A model generated the notes under the pieces. It was not told where the DNA came from, made no database searches, and worked only from the letters and a program-made list of their open reading frames with translations. A program made the position numbers and the translations under genes. Below, piece after piece: positions 34,338 to 47,092 of a DNA stretch of 64,000 nt. This DNA comes from Carya illinoinensis (lineage: Eukaryota > Streptophyta > Magnoliopsida > Fagales > Juglandaceae), in assembly GCF_018687715.1 (NCBI RefSeq), contig NC_056755.1:21221501-21285500 (forward strand), given 5' to 3'. Numbering within the stretch: the first letter of the stretch is position 1; every line of letters begins with the position of its first letter.

Positions 34338-36989
34338 TGTAACAACCCACTAGAAATTCAATGGTGGAATTTCTATAGGTTTTAGAAATTTCATCAAAAT
34401 CCCATAAGTTTTTATGAATCGACTAATTCATAAGTTTTAGCCTATTAGCATAGTCAGTGTTATCACTCACTACGGTACTAAAAGTGCAATTTTATTTATT
34501 GGAGGTGGTTAGAAGTGTCTGAATGCGTTATGTTCTGAGTCATTAGACTCAATTGATTACTTACAATTTTTTGGTGCAATAATTCCATTTTTAGTTTTCG
34601 GACGATATGCTTACTTGAAAACGCGTTTTTCTTTTTTTTTTCTTTTTAGGCTTTTCAGGGTTGAATTTTGATAAACTAATTGCACAGTTATATTTGTATA
34701 AATATTTAGGATTTTACAGTATAAAGTTTATTTTTCACTTTTCTCGAGTGAATAGTAACCTTAATAGTTGCACCTAACACAGTGCTTTTAAAATTACAAT
34801 GTGAAATGTTCAAATTAGGTTAGGGAAGTTTTATTTGGACACTTGGAAAGATCTTATCCACACTTGGTGAATAGTTTTGAACACTTGGGAGAAAGATGAA
34901 CCATGAGATAGATTGTGAAGGAATCAATGTGTGAGATTTTGCCACCTAAGCAAAACCCTATTCTTTCATCTGATCAACCAAATTATGCTAGACCAAAAGA
35001 GGGTGTCAACCCTAATGAAACTCTAAATGGTTGAAATCCAATTAAAACTCCAAAAAATTGGTTGAAAATGAAACCCTAAACAGTTTCCCTAAACCCTAAA
35101 ATTGGCCTCCGAACCCTTTTTGATCTGATTTCTAGCATTGTATTTAATCACTTGATTATTCACATGCTATTAATTTATCTCATTTTTGTTATGAAATCAT
35201 TAACCAACCTTTTAAACCTTGGGATATTGATTGGTTCAAGAAAATTTAGATTTGGGCTTCATAGCATCCTAAACCCTAACCAAACCCCCTTTAAATCCCA
35301 AGTTGAAGCGCACTTGGTTGAGGCCTACCCCTAAATTTGGCCACCTTAGAAAAACTTATTAAAGAATATTCCTCGCTCACATGGCAAGTCATCCACTGTC
35401 ATTGACTGTACCCAATAGTATCTTGATGTGTTGGAGAAATCTACCCCATCACCCTCCATATCTCACAACTGATACAGGTAGTCCTTGCCCCTCACTATTC
35501 TCCACTTTATATGATATAGACACCTCCAATCATGGGTCATTCAAGTCCATTACATCCCCCTCTAGAGGTGTAAAGTCGTGCAAGACACATTTAACTCCCT
35601 TTCTTCACTTATTTGCCCCATTTTTTAAAAGAAACCCAAAAGCTTTTGATGATAGATTTTCTTATATCTAGAAACTTGAAAACTAGAAGTGGAAAAACAA
35701 TTTTTGTTTTGAGAACATTTGAATATTTCATGGTTTGATCTTACTCAAAGGGCTTTGAAATTTTTATGTGATAATCCTAAGTCTCTTATTTGCATGTTCT
35801 GATGTTAGTTTGAAGATATTTAGTATTAGTTTCAAAAATATGATTTTTCTATGCAAGAGGATTTTGATTAGGCATAAGATTTTATTTTTTGGGTTAGATC
35901 CTTGTTTTATTGATTTTTTGCCATATGATTTTAAGATTGATGGTTGGATCTTCTTTAGTACACATTTTTAAACTATGATATTTTAGTTTGAAGATCTCAT
36001 ATTTTTAAGCCATGAACAAGAGATTGATGAAAGTTAGTTGAGAAAAAAGTTTAAGTTTTTTGACTAAATGTAAAACTAAAAACTCCAAGTGTTATTTTAT
36101 GATTTTTGGTGACTTTTTGTTTGATGATTTGAAGCATAGTTGATCTTAGGATGATGTTATAAATATGTTAGAAGTAAGATTTGATTTTTTTTTTTTTTTT
36201 TGAATTCTTGGAGATGTTTGGATTAAGGTCAAAACTTGTGATTCAAGGGTTTGATTTGTTGTTAAAAAGTTTAGGTGTTTTTACACAAAGTATGATGTTG
36301 ATGATTAGATTTTTCTTAATGGATGTTTCAAGTATGGTTTTAACCTTAGGATAGGAAGATCTTTGTTGCAAAATTTTGGTTTAATCACGAGTTTTGATGT
36401 TGGAAGAAATTGCAACAAAAATAAAGAGAAATGACCTATGAATTTTTCGGCCATAGTGAATTTCCCATAGTTGTGAATTGTTTGAAATTTGTTTTAGTTG
36501 ATATTTGAGTATAGGATAAAATTTGCATGAGGAATGTAAATTTTGGTAATTTCTAGAGTTAGGATGTGAAATCCTTAAGTTAGGGGTAAAATTATCATTT
36601 TTTCACATGTAGAGGGTAAAATGGTAATTTTACCATAATTTGTCTCGTTTACATGTTTCTAATTTATAACTTTTAGAATACCCTCTTATAGTTTCTCGTG
36701 TTTCATGCTTTATTCTTGTAGAACGCGACGATCGAAGTAAGTTAGCTTTTAACTTACTATCAGTTTACTGTATATGTATGTATGTTATTATATATCTCAT
36801 GCCATGCCACGTCATTATATGTTTATCTATTAGATGAATTATATTGTCCTAAAATGCTTATCTGTTACATAATGTATTTTATCATGTATTGCTATTTGTT
36901 ATAAATATGTCATGTTACATATATTATCTGTTGTAAGTATGTCATGTTACGTATGCAACTGTTACATATATCTCATTTCACGTAATATT

Positions 36990-37140
36990 CCATGTTACAT
37001 ATTATGTCATGTTATGAAATATTGTCTGTTACTTGTAATGTCATGTTATGAAATATTGTATGTTACTTATTATGCCATATTATGAAATGTTGTCTATTAC
37101 ATATTATGTCATGCTATGAAATGTCTTCTGTCTCAAAGTA
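36990..37140. repeat. about 39-bp tandem repeat in LTR B
   Basis: Four imperfect units with the core ATGTCATGTTATGAAATATT followed by TGTCTGTTACT. The reverse complement of a related array occurs at about 5030-5280 in the other family-W LTR. Confidence 0.75.
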
Positions 37141-37279
37141 TGTCCTATCTTCCAACTTATGTTTATGTCATGTTATGCTACATCAGGACTTCTGTTCTTT
37201 TGTTTCACATCACGTTTCATCTTGAATATAGTTTGTGTAGCTCGGGAACAACCTTTCAAGTCATGTTAAGTCAGTCATT

Positions 37280-37515
37280 TCTAGAATGCTCCTGATGTAA
37301 TCATTATAATTGTCTAAGCATCTCTATTTGTAATTCACATGAGGTACTCCCGATGTAATCACTATGATTGTTGGAAAACATCTACTCAAATACTTATGAT
37401 GTAATCATTCTGATTGTCAGAGTATCACTAGGTACTTCTGATGTAATCATTTTAATTGTTAGCATATCTCATTTAAAATACTCATGATGTAATCACTCTA
37501 ATTGTCTGAGTATCT
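37280..37515. repeat. decayed tandem repeat in LTR B ('GATGTAATCA' units)
   Basis: The string GATGTAATCA, preceded by a TACTC-like word and followed by an AATTGTC-like word, recurs at about 37293, 37354, 37390, 37440 and 37487. Spacing is 36 to 61 bases, so the array has gained and lost pieces. Confidence 0.7.
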
Positions 37516-38490
37516 CTGATGGAATATGTTAGATAGAATCATCCTTATTATTCACTATTCCTGACAAAAACACTGGAAAAATCATTTTGATTGCTAGAAT
37601 TCATTTCACATTCATGTTATGTTCAAGTTTAGGTTCATGTTATGTATGTTCACATTCATGCTATGTTTCAAATCCATGTTATGTTTCAAGTTCACATCCA
37701 TGCTATGTTGCTAGTCCATATTATGTTTTAATTTCACGTTCTCCTGTCAAGTCAAGTCGTAGTTTCAAGCCCATGTCATGTCAAGTTTCAAGTTCAATTC
37801 ACGTTTCAGTTCAAGTTATGTCAGCTCATGTCATGTTATGTCAAGTTATGTTATGCTTATTATTGACTTTGATTGTGCATTCATGTCTTTATTATATGCA
37901 TGCATCATTAACCTGTGTGAGAGTTTACTGTTAATTAGTTGAGATTTGTAATCAAATTTCACATTGGTAGTCCTAACTACCACTCCCCCCAAATGGTAGG
38001 CATTGTGTCAGGACTAGAGAAGGGAATAGACACTGGCAGATTGGAGGAGGTTGACTAGATACCATAGACATGACGAGGAGCTTATAGCCTCTATAGTTAG
38101 GTTTTTGGATGGTATTTTGGCATCGTTTGTCGAGTTATGTGAGTTACTTGATAAATTAGCCCAATAGTATATTTTGATAATGTAATTATGGAGCCCAGTC
38201 TCCATTGTTTTGAGATTACAGTTTTTTAAGACCTATACTATAATCGTGGATGTTTATTTTGTTAAGTATGCATGGATTCTATTATAACTATTTGGGATAT
38301 TATAAGTTTGGTAAATAGTAGTGCTCAAAAAGTAAAAAAAAAATTATCCACTGTGAATATTGTATAATGCTAGATACATGTTAGGAAAATTACATCTTAT
38401 ATGTCATGAACGGAAGCAAATAACCTTGTATTGCATATCTCAACGCTTTAGATGTCCATGCTATCCCAATCAGAATCTAGGGGTGTTACA

Positions 38491-39425
38491 CCCTCAGCCA
38501 CAATTAAATTCAAAATGTGCTGCACATCTAATATGCAAACAGTCACCACCCAATATTATCTTATTTGCCTCTCTAAGATAGGTCTTAAGATATCCCAAGA
38601 CGACATCATTAGAAGAGATACTATCAACTATTACTTTCAAAAACCGTGCCAACCCCCACTCATTTATTGTAGCCTCCAAGACCTTCCCAACAGTCTCATC
38701 TTTGTTATTGGAAATTTGACAAAACTTTACAATCTTTTTGTGTAGTATCCAAATACAATCAATGAATTGTATTGTTAAAGATAGATAATTATAATTTTGG
38801 ATGGATGTCCAACTATCAGTAGTGAGCCAAACTACTTGACCCACCAATTGGCCTCTCAACCAATATTTCCCTTTCTTGTAATGTTTTTTAATATCCTTTG
38901 CTACAGTGTGACGAGAATAAATATTAAATCTAGGTTCCAAGCAATTAGAATATTCTTGGAACCCTCTCCCTCCACAAACCAAAAATGTAGTTCTTCCATA
39001 GTAACCATACGAGCTAACTTCCTTCTACACTCATCGAGATCATACTTAGTATACCCATTCAATGTTGAACTCCCACTACTCCCATCCAACATTTGTTTAA
39101 GTCCAATCTCTTGTTTAGATTGACTCTTCTCCTGTAAGGATTTTAATATTAGACTTCTCATATTGTTCTTCTAAGTGTACCTTTAATTGTGATGTACCAT
39201 GGAAATAGGTTTTTTGCTTTTTGTGGGCTTTGGGGCAGGGCAAGGTTTTGTCTCTGTAGGTTTAGGACTAGGGTCCATGGGGCTAGTGCCAGGTATAAGG
39301 TTAGATGTTGGGGTATGGGTAGGAGAACTATCACTAAAATCTTATAGGTTTTGGGGTAGGGGTAGCAGATCAGAACGATTGTTGTTACAAAGAACGATTA
39401 TACATAGCAAGTCCCACATTGCTTA
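38491..39425 (-). pseudogene. hAT-3 transposase, N-terminal part
   Basis: A Pro/Ser/Thr-rich start (SSPTHTPTSNLIPGTSPMDP) is followed by HGTSQLKVHLEE, the second half of a BED-type zinc finger. The Cys pair is lost. Then DLDECRRKLARMVTMEELHF and FVEGEG lead into the catalytic region: WLTTDSWTSIQNYNYLSLT (first Asp), VDSISSNDV (second Asp) and LHIRCAAHFEFN (the C-x-A-H motif). A two-base loss shifts the frame after RCAAH, just before the LTR B insertion. There are at least three frame breaks in this half. Confidence 0.8.
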
Positions 39426-39633
39426 AGGTTAGGTATCTTTTAATAGGTAAGTCACACATTGCTTAAGTAAGTCCCACATAGTAAGCAATGGTCATTACTT
39501 AAGAACGATTATATATAGTAAGTCTAACATTGTTTAAGTATGACTATTGTATTGCCTTGACCTCCTATATAAAGGTTGGCTTAGGAGACCAAGGCAATCC
39601 AATGACTTGAATACAACTTCAAGCCTTCAACAA
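39383..39633 (+). mobile_element. possible short solo LTR (about 250 bp) with TSD ATTGT
   Basis: TGTTACAAAG at 39383 and a CTTCAACAA end at 39633 are flanked by ATTGT on both sides (39378-39382 and 39634-39638). A TATA box (CCTATATAAAGG near 39570) fits an LTR promoter. The word AAGTCCCACATTGCTTAAG recurs in variants at 39408, 39450, 39468 and 39511. The right end CAACAA is not the standard CA, so the call is tentative. Confidence 0.45.
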
Positions 39634-39816
39634 ATTGTATATATTTATATACAATAAATTTATTTATATAAATATATAAAAAATATTTTTTTATATATTA
39701 GAGGTACGGAGTAGGGGGCAGGGCGAGGCCCTGATGGGTTCAACACTCCCCTGCCCTTCCAGACAGTCTCCCTGCAGGGCGGATGCTGGCAGGGTAGCGG
39801 GGTGCAGGCCTCTTCC

Positions 39817-42800
39817 TAACATAAACTCGTTAGGCCTAACTTAGTAAGAAAGATCTAAAATTAGGACTCAACGTAGTAGGCCTTTGATTCCATGGATAGG
39901 CCCCACAAACCTGGACATAAGCATATAATAGTCCACTCCAAAGCCCACAACCAAGACCTGCACATTTGGCCCAACAAAAACCTAACTCTTGAAGCGCAAT
40001 GCCTTATCTTTTATTTCATTATTCCAATTGAAACCCACATACACCATACCATGAGTTTTTCTTAAACCTAAGATGAACCACATGCCCATAGGGTTCCCTC
40101 CCAACCATAGTTAAGCTTCTAACTTGAGTTAAGAAGCACTACTTATATCACACATGAATAGTAACCCACACTACAATTTTTGCATAGTTTTCTTTAAATT
40201 ATTTTTCTTCACATTTATGATCCAAAATTGTTGGATTTTATAATTTTTTTGAATCACTCTTAGACAACCCTTGAAGGTTAGAATTAGCCCAAACCAAGTC
40301 AATTAAAACCAAGCCTCGACGATGCCAACAACCACCAATTGGCACCCTTGGTGCATCATCATGCACACTTCATCAAACCAGCCACAAAACCCACGCCTCT
40401 TTCACAAATTTTTAAGGATTTTCTGCACTTTAAACCCTCATTATGTCACCTAAAAACTGACCTAGGTGAAGGTCAAAACGGTTACATATGCCAAGACAAA
40501 AAGCCCAACTATTTGCATAGAAACTTGAAAGCTTGACTAGCCGAACTGCACTTTCATTTTCAACGATTTTTCTACACCAAATCAGCCACTCCCGATGCCA
40601 CCACGCATGTCCCTTAACCACCTGAAAAAGGCCACCCAATGGTGGTAATAATGCCCTCAAATCAAACCAAGAGAATAGGACAAGAAGTGATAAAAAATTG
40701 GACTGCATGGGGAAGAGCCAAACTGTTGGCCTCTTGCAATGATTTGATCTTGAAATATTTTGATTTTGTTTTATTTTCTGAAACAAGGCAGCCCCTGTAC
40801 CTATAGACCCACTCTTACACCTGACCATGAAGAAATCATGAAATTAAATAGCACTATTTAGCTGACCAGGCAAGACACAAAGCTCATGAAAATGCAATCA
40901 ACACACCACCTCCCACACACACCAATCACATTCACTTCCTTGTAGCCAAAACCAAAGCTCCCCTTCCCTCTCACCCTCCATTGGATCCTATAAATATCCC
41001 ACTTCACCTCTCACTTCCTCACACAACTCCCTCAAGCATTTTCTTGGTGTTCATCAGAGCTATAGACTCTTAGCGTGAGAAAGGTGAGAAATCGAGTGGG
41101 TTGAGAGTAAGTTCTTGAAGTGAATTTGTTATTGGAGCTCAAAGTCATGATTTTGGTAAGCAATCCTATCCTATCTTTTATTAAGTATTAGAGTTACATT
41201 ATAGGCTTTAATTTATGTCATGAGAATGAGGTTTTGATTGAATTTATCATGGAAGATGCAAACCGGGTTAGATTTGAGATATTAATTAAGTAAATTGTTT
41301 TGAGTTGAATTTTTAGCCATGTCATGTCTTTATATAATTTAGTAATGTCTTTTGAAGGTTAAAATTTGAGATAAAAATCATGCCATGATAGGTTTATAAA
41401 TCCATATATTGTGTTGATCATCAAACATGCATCGGTTTCATTTGATAAAAGTTTAGTATATAAAGTTTTGGTAAAATTTCCTAAGCTTGAGTAATGAGCA
41501 TTTAGAAAAATCTTGTGATTGGAATAAAAATGCATGATTTATTTAGGTTTTAAACATCTCTTTGACAAGTAAAAGATAGAAACATCATGCATATACTTAA
41601 TTGATGGTTTAGTACTGGTGATTTGGCTTTAATCAATGCTCAAGTGTTGGGATGGATTTGTATGGCCTGAATCTAAGTCATAAGCATATCCCTAAGGTTA
41701 TTTTCATGGTTACCACTTGATGAAATTTGAGCATGCATACATCCACAGAGGTTTTAGACTTGAAATCACATATAGGCCAATCAAGATGCATGCCACAAGT
41801 TGATTATTTTCACATAATTGTGGATTTATTCTTGCAATTATAAGGGCATAAATGGTTTTAGCACATGGAATATGAAGTTGTGAATTTTGTCAAATTTTGG
41901 GGCTCAATTGTAAATAGTGAAAATTTAGGATCTTAGTGGAAATTTTGAAACATATAGGGGCAGTTTTGTAAATCTTAGTGGAAATTTTTTATTGCAACAT
42001 CACCAATTAGAGGAACCTTCGGAAAGTTTGTTAGTTAGCCTTTAAACTAGACTTTGATAATTTATTTATGATTTATTGATAAATGTCATATTCATGATAT
42101 AAATGTCATTTTAAGCATAAAACATAGTATTGTGCATTTGATTAATTGTTCACATGACACATGCAATTTTTCTACCATATGGGCATATTAAGTGAAACTG
42201 CCGTTTCATACTTCACAAACGCATGTTAAGAAAAACATTTTCAAGCATAGTATGAAAATATAAATTTTTGTCACAATCCCGAAAGCTAGGATGAGGAATT
42301 ATCTTAATAAAACTCATTTGTCCACCTCGGGATAATAAAGAACCATCAAAGGGCATTGAGTAGATTCATTTTAAAGAATATTGAAGTGGAGTCAATTTTA
42401 TGATACTCAAAATGGTGGATGCATATGTTATGATGTTATGTTACCAATGCATTGAGAATAATATCTGTAGATAAAGACGTAGTGTCAATTAAGTTGTACT
42501 ATAGTCACTAGTAAGCACTCATAGTGCATATTGGAGAGCTATGATGATGCCATACGTATATTAATGATGGCTTTAATAACGTTGAAATGTTATATTTTAA
42601 GAAGATGAAATGAAAAATGTTCTATGTAAGAAAATGTGCATCAAAAGTTTTCTAATAACTTACAGGATTTTGAGAAAAATTTGGATGGGAGAATAATATG
42701 GATTTTCCTCCATGCATGCATATTTTTCACATTTATCATTTATCATGCATAATTTATCTTTGCGCAAGTTCATTGTTTAAATTATTGAGATTTTAAGGAA

Positions 42801-43233
42801 TATGTTATAGTAGTCTCACTACCATTCCCCCCAGAATGTTAGAAGTTCTGTCAAGACCGATTGAAGACAAACATGATACACTGTTGGATACAGATGGTTG
42901 AAAAGGAGCCAGACCTTGAATAAAGATAGATATAATCTTGATGTTCATAGCACTGACTCTTCATACTTTGGAGCATATGAAAAAGTTGATCTAATAAGGA
43001 AATGCTATCATTAAGTTTCAACTTAGGGTTATTAATATCATTGGGATGTTTAATTCATTTTGGCATAAATTTTTTTTAGTCACCCTTATTCTATTGCGAT
43101 TATTGCATACTACTGGTAGCATACTATGATATATTGCATATTAACTGTCATCAAAAGGAGGGATGTAACCATGCATTGCATGTTCCGACGCTCCAAGTCT
43201 TTGTTACATTCCAAGAGGTTTGGGAGTGTCACA
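39817..43233 (+). mobile_element. solo LTR C, gypsy-type (3.4 kb)
   Basis: The right end GGGAGTGTCACA at 43233 is clear. The left end is probably TAACATAAACTCG at 39817, which may have been TGACA before a G-to-A change. Flanking bases are CTTCC on the left and CTTTC on the right, so the TSD is imperfect. Inside are a TATA motif (CCTATAAATATCCC near 40988) followed by pyrimidine-rich sequence, a CCCGAAAGCTAGGATGAGG block near 42278 similar to one in LTR S, and an ACTACCATTCCCCCCAGAAT block near 42818 shared in form with LTR B. No coding sequence. Confidence 0.65.
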
Positions 43234-44439
43234 CTTTCTACCCATGCTATCATGTGAAACAATATGAGAGTGCCTCACCCCCAATGAACCTAGGGAATCC
43301 CTCTACCTGAGTGTAACACATGACAATGCACTACCAAGAATAGTACGGGACTCCTCAATCCAATCCCATGAGTATATAATACTTTGAAATCATATAATCA
43401 AAGTAATCATTAATCATAATGGAAAAAATATGCACTTTAATGAGAGAAAAGGGGGTGAGAAGTAGAATATGAAGTTCTTACATACCCATAGATGTTTACC
43501 CCACATTACTAGTGTAGTCAAAGAACTGAACCTACCTGGATAGTGGTTGGGTTGTGTTGGAGTTGTTGGTCTCCTTGTTGACAAAGACTTTGCACTTGTA
43601 GCCTTCTCAAAGAATAGGTAATAAGAGAAAGCATATTGAATCACTTAATGATCTGAAACTGAGATGAAGACTATCATCCAAGTTCCTTTTACACAGTAGG
43701 ACTATCTATCATGGTTTTGGCTTCTAATTGACTGAAAATCTGATATTGGATCTCGGTTGTCCAAGCATCAAGTGGAGTGATGGGAGAAGGCACACATGTC
43801 CCTATAGCTAGCCTAGAAAATGGGTTGGGTCGTCTGTCACCGTGGGAAATTTGCCCACGTGGCGTTGGGCCTAACTTTTGAGATTAGAGGTATGGCCTCC
43901 TAGTTCGTATTTTTCCTTTCCAAGGCATTCATGTTGAGACATCATTGCTGGAGCATGGGCCTTGGTATGTCACTTACTGCCATCCAAGCACCTCAGTGTT
44001 ATCTTGAAGCATTCCTCAACTCCTTACTAGGCTTTCCACTATCCAATACTCACTGCTTGTATGGTCAGCACATCCTTTGCTCACTCAGCATATAATGAAC
44101 CTTCTTAGTTGCCTTATTTTCTTCGTGCTACTCACCTTATTATGTCCTTGGTTGCACGTTACTCTCCTAGTTTCCTTCTTCTCACTAGTGCTTTGCCCAT
44201 GTGAAGGCATTCCTTCCCTCGAATTGGCTCAACCCTCACATCTTTGTTCACCTAAACTATTACTCACCTAGATGGTTTGACAAGTGTTTTGCCTTCTTGC
44301 ACCCGAGATGAAGAATCTCTGAACCTCATATGCGATATGTTCCAAACTTCTAAGGGCACAGTTCTCACATATAATAAAATATTTTATCATGTATTTAGTT
44401 GTAATTGTGAGTGATTTATATAGTTATCCTTATATTATG
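43234..44439. other. unassigned region
   Basis: I see no gene, LTR edge or repeat that I can defend. The first 250 bases contain GC-balanced text such as GTGCCTCACCCCCAATGAACC, which has the look of an old gypsy LTR or leader, but without a partner in the window. Short open frames on both strands have no recognisable motif. Confidence 0.3.
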
Positions 44440-44745
44440 TATGTAATTATATTAATTTGGTTAAAAAAGTAAATATATGAGTCAACTCAATCCATTTATG
44501 TGAAATGGGTTGGACCAAAACGGGTTAAATGGGTATGTCCAGGTTAGCCCAATAACATTTAATTAAACAAGTTAAGCGGATCGTGTCGTATTTTTTCACC
44601 CCGATATTTACATGGGTTGCATTAAAGTTTTAAAGTATTAACATGTTTGATTAAACAGGTCGTGTTTATGCTGACCTATATAGTCTGATAACTAAGATTT
44701 GACATGACACGCAAACACGAGTTGTCATCTTGGTAACTCATACAT
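44440..44745. mobile_element. hAT terminal-region fragment
   Basis: The stretch has words typical of the ends of hAT-1 and hAT-2: AAAACGGGTTAAATGGGT, GGATCGTGTCGTATT, CAGGTCGTGTTTATG and GACATGACACGCAAACACGA. It has no transposase sequence. It is either a short non-autonomous copy of a related hAT family or a broken end. Clean terminal repeats and TSD were not found. Confidence 0.6.
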
Positions 44746-44911
44746 GATTGATTTGGTATGAGGAGAAATGATAAAAATCGAACTGATTTACAGGAAAAAG
44801 ATACGGATTAAATGAACAATATAATAAATAATAACTCAAATTATGTGAATAGTCCGCATTTTTCCCACTAAGCCAAGTCAATCCATATTCGTACAAAGTC
44901 TAGCAACTTAA

Positions 44912-45612
44912 GCCCCGTTTGGCAACACAATATATCTTAAGTATTTTTACATATTTTTAAATATTTTCTTTCTAAATATTATTTAAATACAAAATACTTT
45001 TTAATTTCAAATCTTAATTTTTTATCTAATCATTGTCTAATCATTATAACTTTCTCAAACTCACAAAAAAATCAATATTACTTTCTCAAATTTTAAAACA
45101 AAAATAAGATTAAAAAATTATATTCAAGTAATATTTTAAATTTATAATATCTTGATTCAACTTTTTTCTTCTTTTTTCTCAAAGTTCAATAAAACATTTC
45201 AACTCAACTATTTCACTAATATTCACAGATATACTGAGATATTATAAGGCTCTTTGTGGATTGTGAGATGAGATGAGATTAGCTATAAATAGTACTGACA
45301 TAATTTGAGTTAATATGTTTTATGGGGTTTTAGAAAAGAAAAGAGAAAGGGCTTAATAAAAATATTATAAAATTAAAATATTATTAGAGTATTATTTTGT
45401 AATATTATTTTTATTTTGAGATTTGAAAAACTTGAATTATTTTTTATATTTTGGCTGAAAATTTAAAAAAATTGTAATAATTAGGTAATGATTAATTGAA
45501 AATTTTAAAAATTTAAAATTGAAAAGTGTTTATATTTATAATATTTAACTGTTAAGATAAGATAAGATGAGATGAATTGAGCTCGAAGAATTTTACTATC
45601 TAAACAAGGCCT
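44912..45612. mobile_element. MITE, possibly two nested copies
   Basis: The left end GCCCCGTTTGGCAACACAA and the right end ATCTAAACAAGGCC are imperfect inverted repeats. Inside, GTGAGATGAGATGAGATTAG near 45266 and GATAAGATGAGATGAATTGAG near 45560 look like a second pair of ends. The interior is very AT-rich, with no coding sequence. This 'CGTTTGG ... GAGATGAGAT' type is common in plant genomes as Tourist- or hAT-like MITEs. I could not find an exact TSD. Confidence 0.6.
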
Positions 45613-46314
45613 TCAGTATCTAAAGGGGCCCTCAAATTTACACGCGTTGTAGATTGAAGTTAGTACTTCTGATTTTCGATGTTCAACATGCCTGTTATGT
45701 TATTTGAAACAGATAGATTCCTTTTAATAATTTTCTCTATTCTGATATTTTTTTACAGTTTAATGAAAATTGATTTAATTAATATGTGGACACTACAAAA
45801 TCAAATATTACGCATAGATATCATTGCAGATCTTAGCATTAATTAAGCACAACTGAGCTCATTGCATGTGTCATGTCGCTTTCTATTTGATGCAGAAAAT
45901 TATAGAAAATCCTAATTCGAAAGAATTAAGCTACTTTCGTTTTATGCATTCCGCTCAAGTATTATTTCCGGCAAATGTTGTTTTGAAACAAAAATAATTG
46001 GTTTAGATAAAATATCAAAAATTTTGTGTGCAGTTACTTTAATTTACACATTCTATTAATGTGATTGATTATATCATTTTTTTAATATAAAATAACTACT
46101 CTAACCAATTACATCAGTAAAATGGCCAATTACATTAATAAATTAATGTTGTTGCGCGCATGTAATGGTCAAAGAATGATTTGCTTTGAATAAATTATTA
46201 TCTATCGTGAAACTTAGATGGAATCTTGCCAACAAAAATCTTAATGATTTCAGTTCTTACATATGCTAAAAACTTATTTGTAGCATCAAGCAGTATAAGT
46301 AATACTACATACAA
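45613..46314. other. AT-rich intergenic DNA
   Basis: No gene seen. The piece 46028-46110 shares its core (TTAATGTGATTGATTATATCA) with the MITE at 46315-46430, so it is probably an older fragment of that family. An isolated TTGTTGCGCGCATGTAATGG lies at 46149. Confidence 0.4.
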
Positions 46315-46430
46315 GATCACTTTTGCGTACTCTCTACATATTTTATTGATGTGATTGGTTGTATTCTTTTTTTAATAATGCTGAAACAATTATATCAATG
46401 GAGTGTGTAAAAGGGTATATAAAAGTGACT
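46315..46430. mobile_element. short MITE (about 115 bp)
   Basis: Imperfect inverted repeats of about 40 bases: GATCACTTTTGCGTACTC on the left and, reversed, CAGTCACTTTTATATACCC on the right. A further pairing is TGATGTGATTGG with TGATATAATTG. It has no coding capacity. Confidence 0.55.
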
Positions 46431-46511
46431 GCACGTAAAAATTTTTAATAGAATATGACTACTAAACCATTTTCTAGCAACTGGTCATGTTTCTTCATCT
46501 ACAATAAGACT

Positions 46512-46702
46512 ACATTTGGATGTGAAGGTAATTTCCGATAATTTCTGTATAATAGTGAAAAATTAGTGAATAGTAATGAAAAAATCTTGAATAATTTGTA
46601 GATAATTTGTGAATAATAATAAATAACGAATAATGAATAATGATAAATAGCAATAGTGAAGTAATCTCATACTAATTCACTTATCAAACACAACCTAAAT
46701 GA
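46512..46702. mobile_element. possible MITE
   Basis: CATTTGGATGTGAAGG on the left and CAAACACAACCTAAATG on the right form a loose inverted repeat around AT-rich DNA full of GTGAATAATGA-type words. The ends are weak. Confidence 0.35.
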
Positions 46703-46890
46703 TTCACTTTGAAGTTCAAGTAAATTTTTTCCTACATATATAAAACTCAAAACACCTCCCTCCTCATGGGGCCATCCCAATCGTCCCAATATTTTTTGTT
46801 TTTGTATTTTCTTATACTTTTTTTTTTCATAAATGCAATATTCAAACCTTTTTCAAGAGATCCACAACTTTCATAAAATTAAGCCTGTAA

Positions 46891-47092
46891 CTTGTTTGGT
46901 TACCCAAATGATCTCTTCTCATCTACTCATTACAATATTTTTAACCTTCCACACAAAATAAAATAAATCATTCAATTTTTTTAAATCTCAAAAGAAAAAT
47001 CTTATTAAAAAATTATATTCTAATTATATTTTATTAAACTTTTAACTTTTATCTCATCTTATGTTATCTCATCTGTATAACTAAATGAGGCG
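46891..47092. mobile_element. Tourist-like MITE with TAA flanks
   Basis: The left end CTTGTTTGGTTACCCAAATG pairs imperfectly with the right end CTGTATAACTAAATGAGGCG, each followed inwards by a TCTCATC-type word. TAA lies on both sides (46888-46890 and 47093-47095), as expected for a PIF/Harbinger-type insertion. About 200 bases, non-coding. Confidence 0.6.

Larger units (their letters stand above)
34338..38490 (+). mobile_element. solo LTR B (4.15 kb, gypsy family W), inserted in the hAT-3 gene
   Basis: Starts TGTAACAACCCACTAG and ends AGGGGTGTTACA. Its ends match the 3' LTR of gypsy W (2633-4025). The flanking five bases are CCATT on the left and CCCTC on the right; each differs at one base from an ancestral CCATC. 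That ancestral site is also what the hAT reading frame requires (A-D-G-L-K-D), so the boundaries are well supported despite the decayed TSD. Inside are a TATA-poor first part, an ATGTTA-rich low-complexity zone (36780-37140), a decayed tandem array (37280-37515) and a TTCATGTTATG-rich zone (37600-37870). It contains no coding sequence. Confidence 0.85.
33205..39816 (-). mobile_element. hAT-3: zinc-finger hAT transposon remnant, interrupted by solo LTR B
   Basis: The minus-strand coding pieces at 39425-38491 and 34337-33205 are the first and last parts of one hAT transposase, separated by LTR B. The left side ends at LTR X, and the terminal inverted repeat there is not visible. On the right, 39700-39816 is rich in GGGGCAGGGC and CCCTGC words, like the GC-rich subterminal regions of some plant hAT elements, but no clean terminal repeat or 8-bp TSD is seen. 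The family differs from hAT-1 and hAT-2, which have CGGGTCGTGTC-type ends. Confidence 0.65.
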
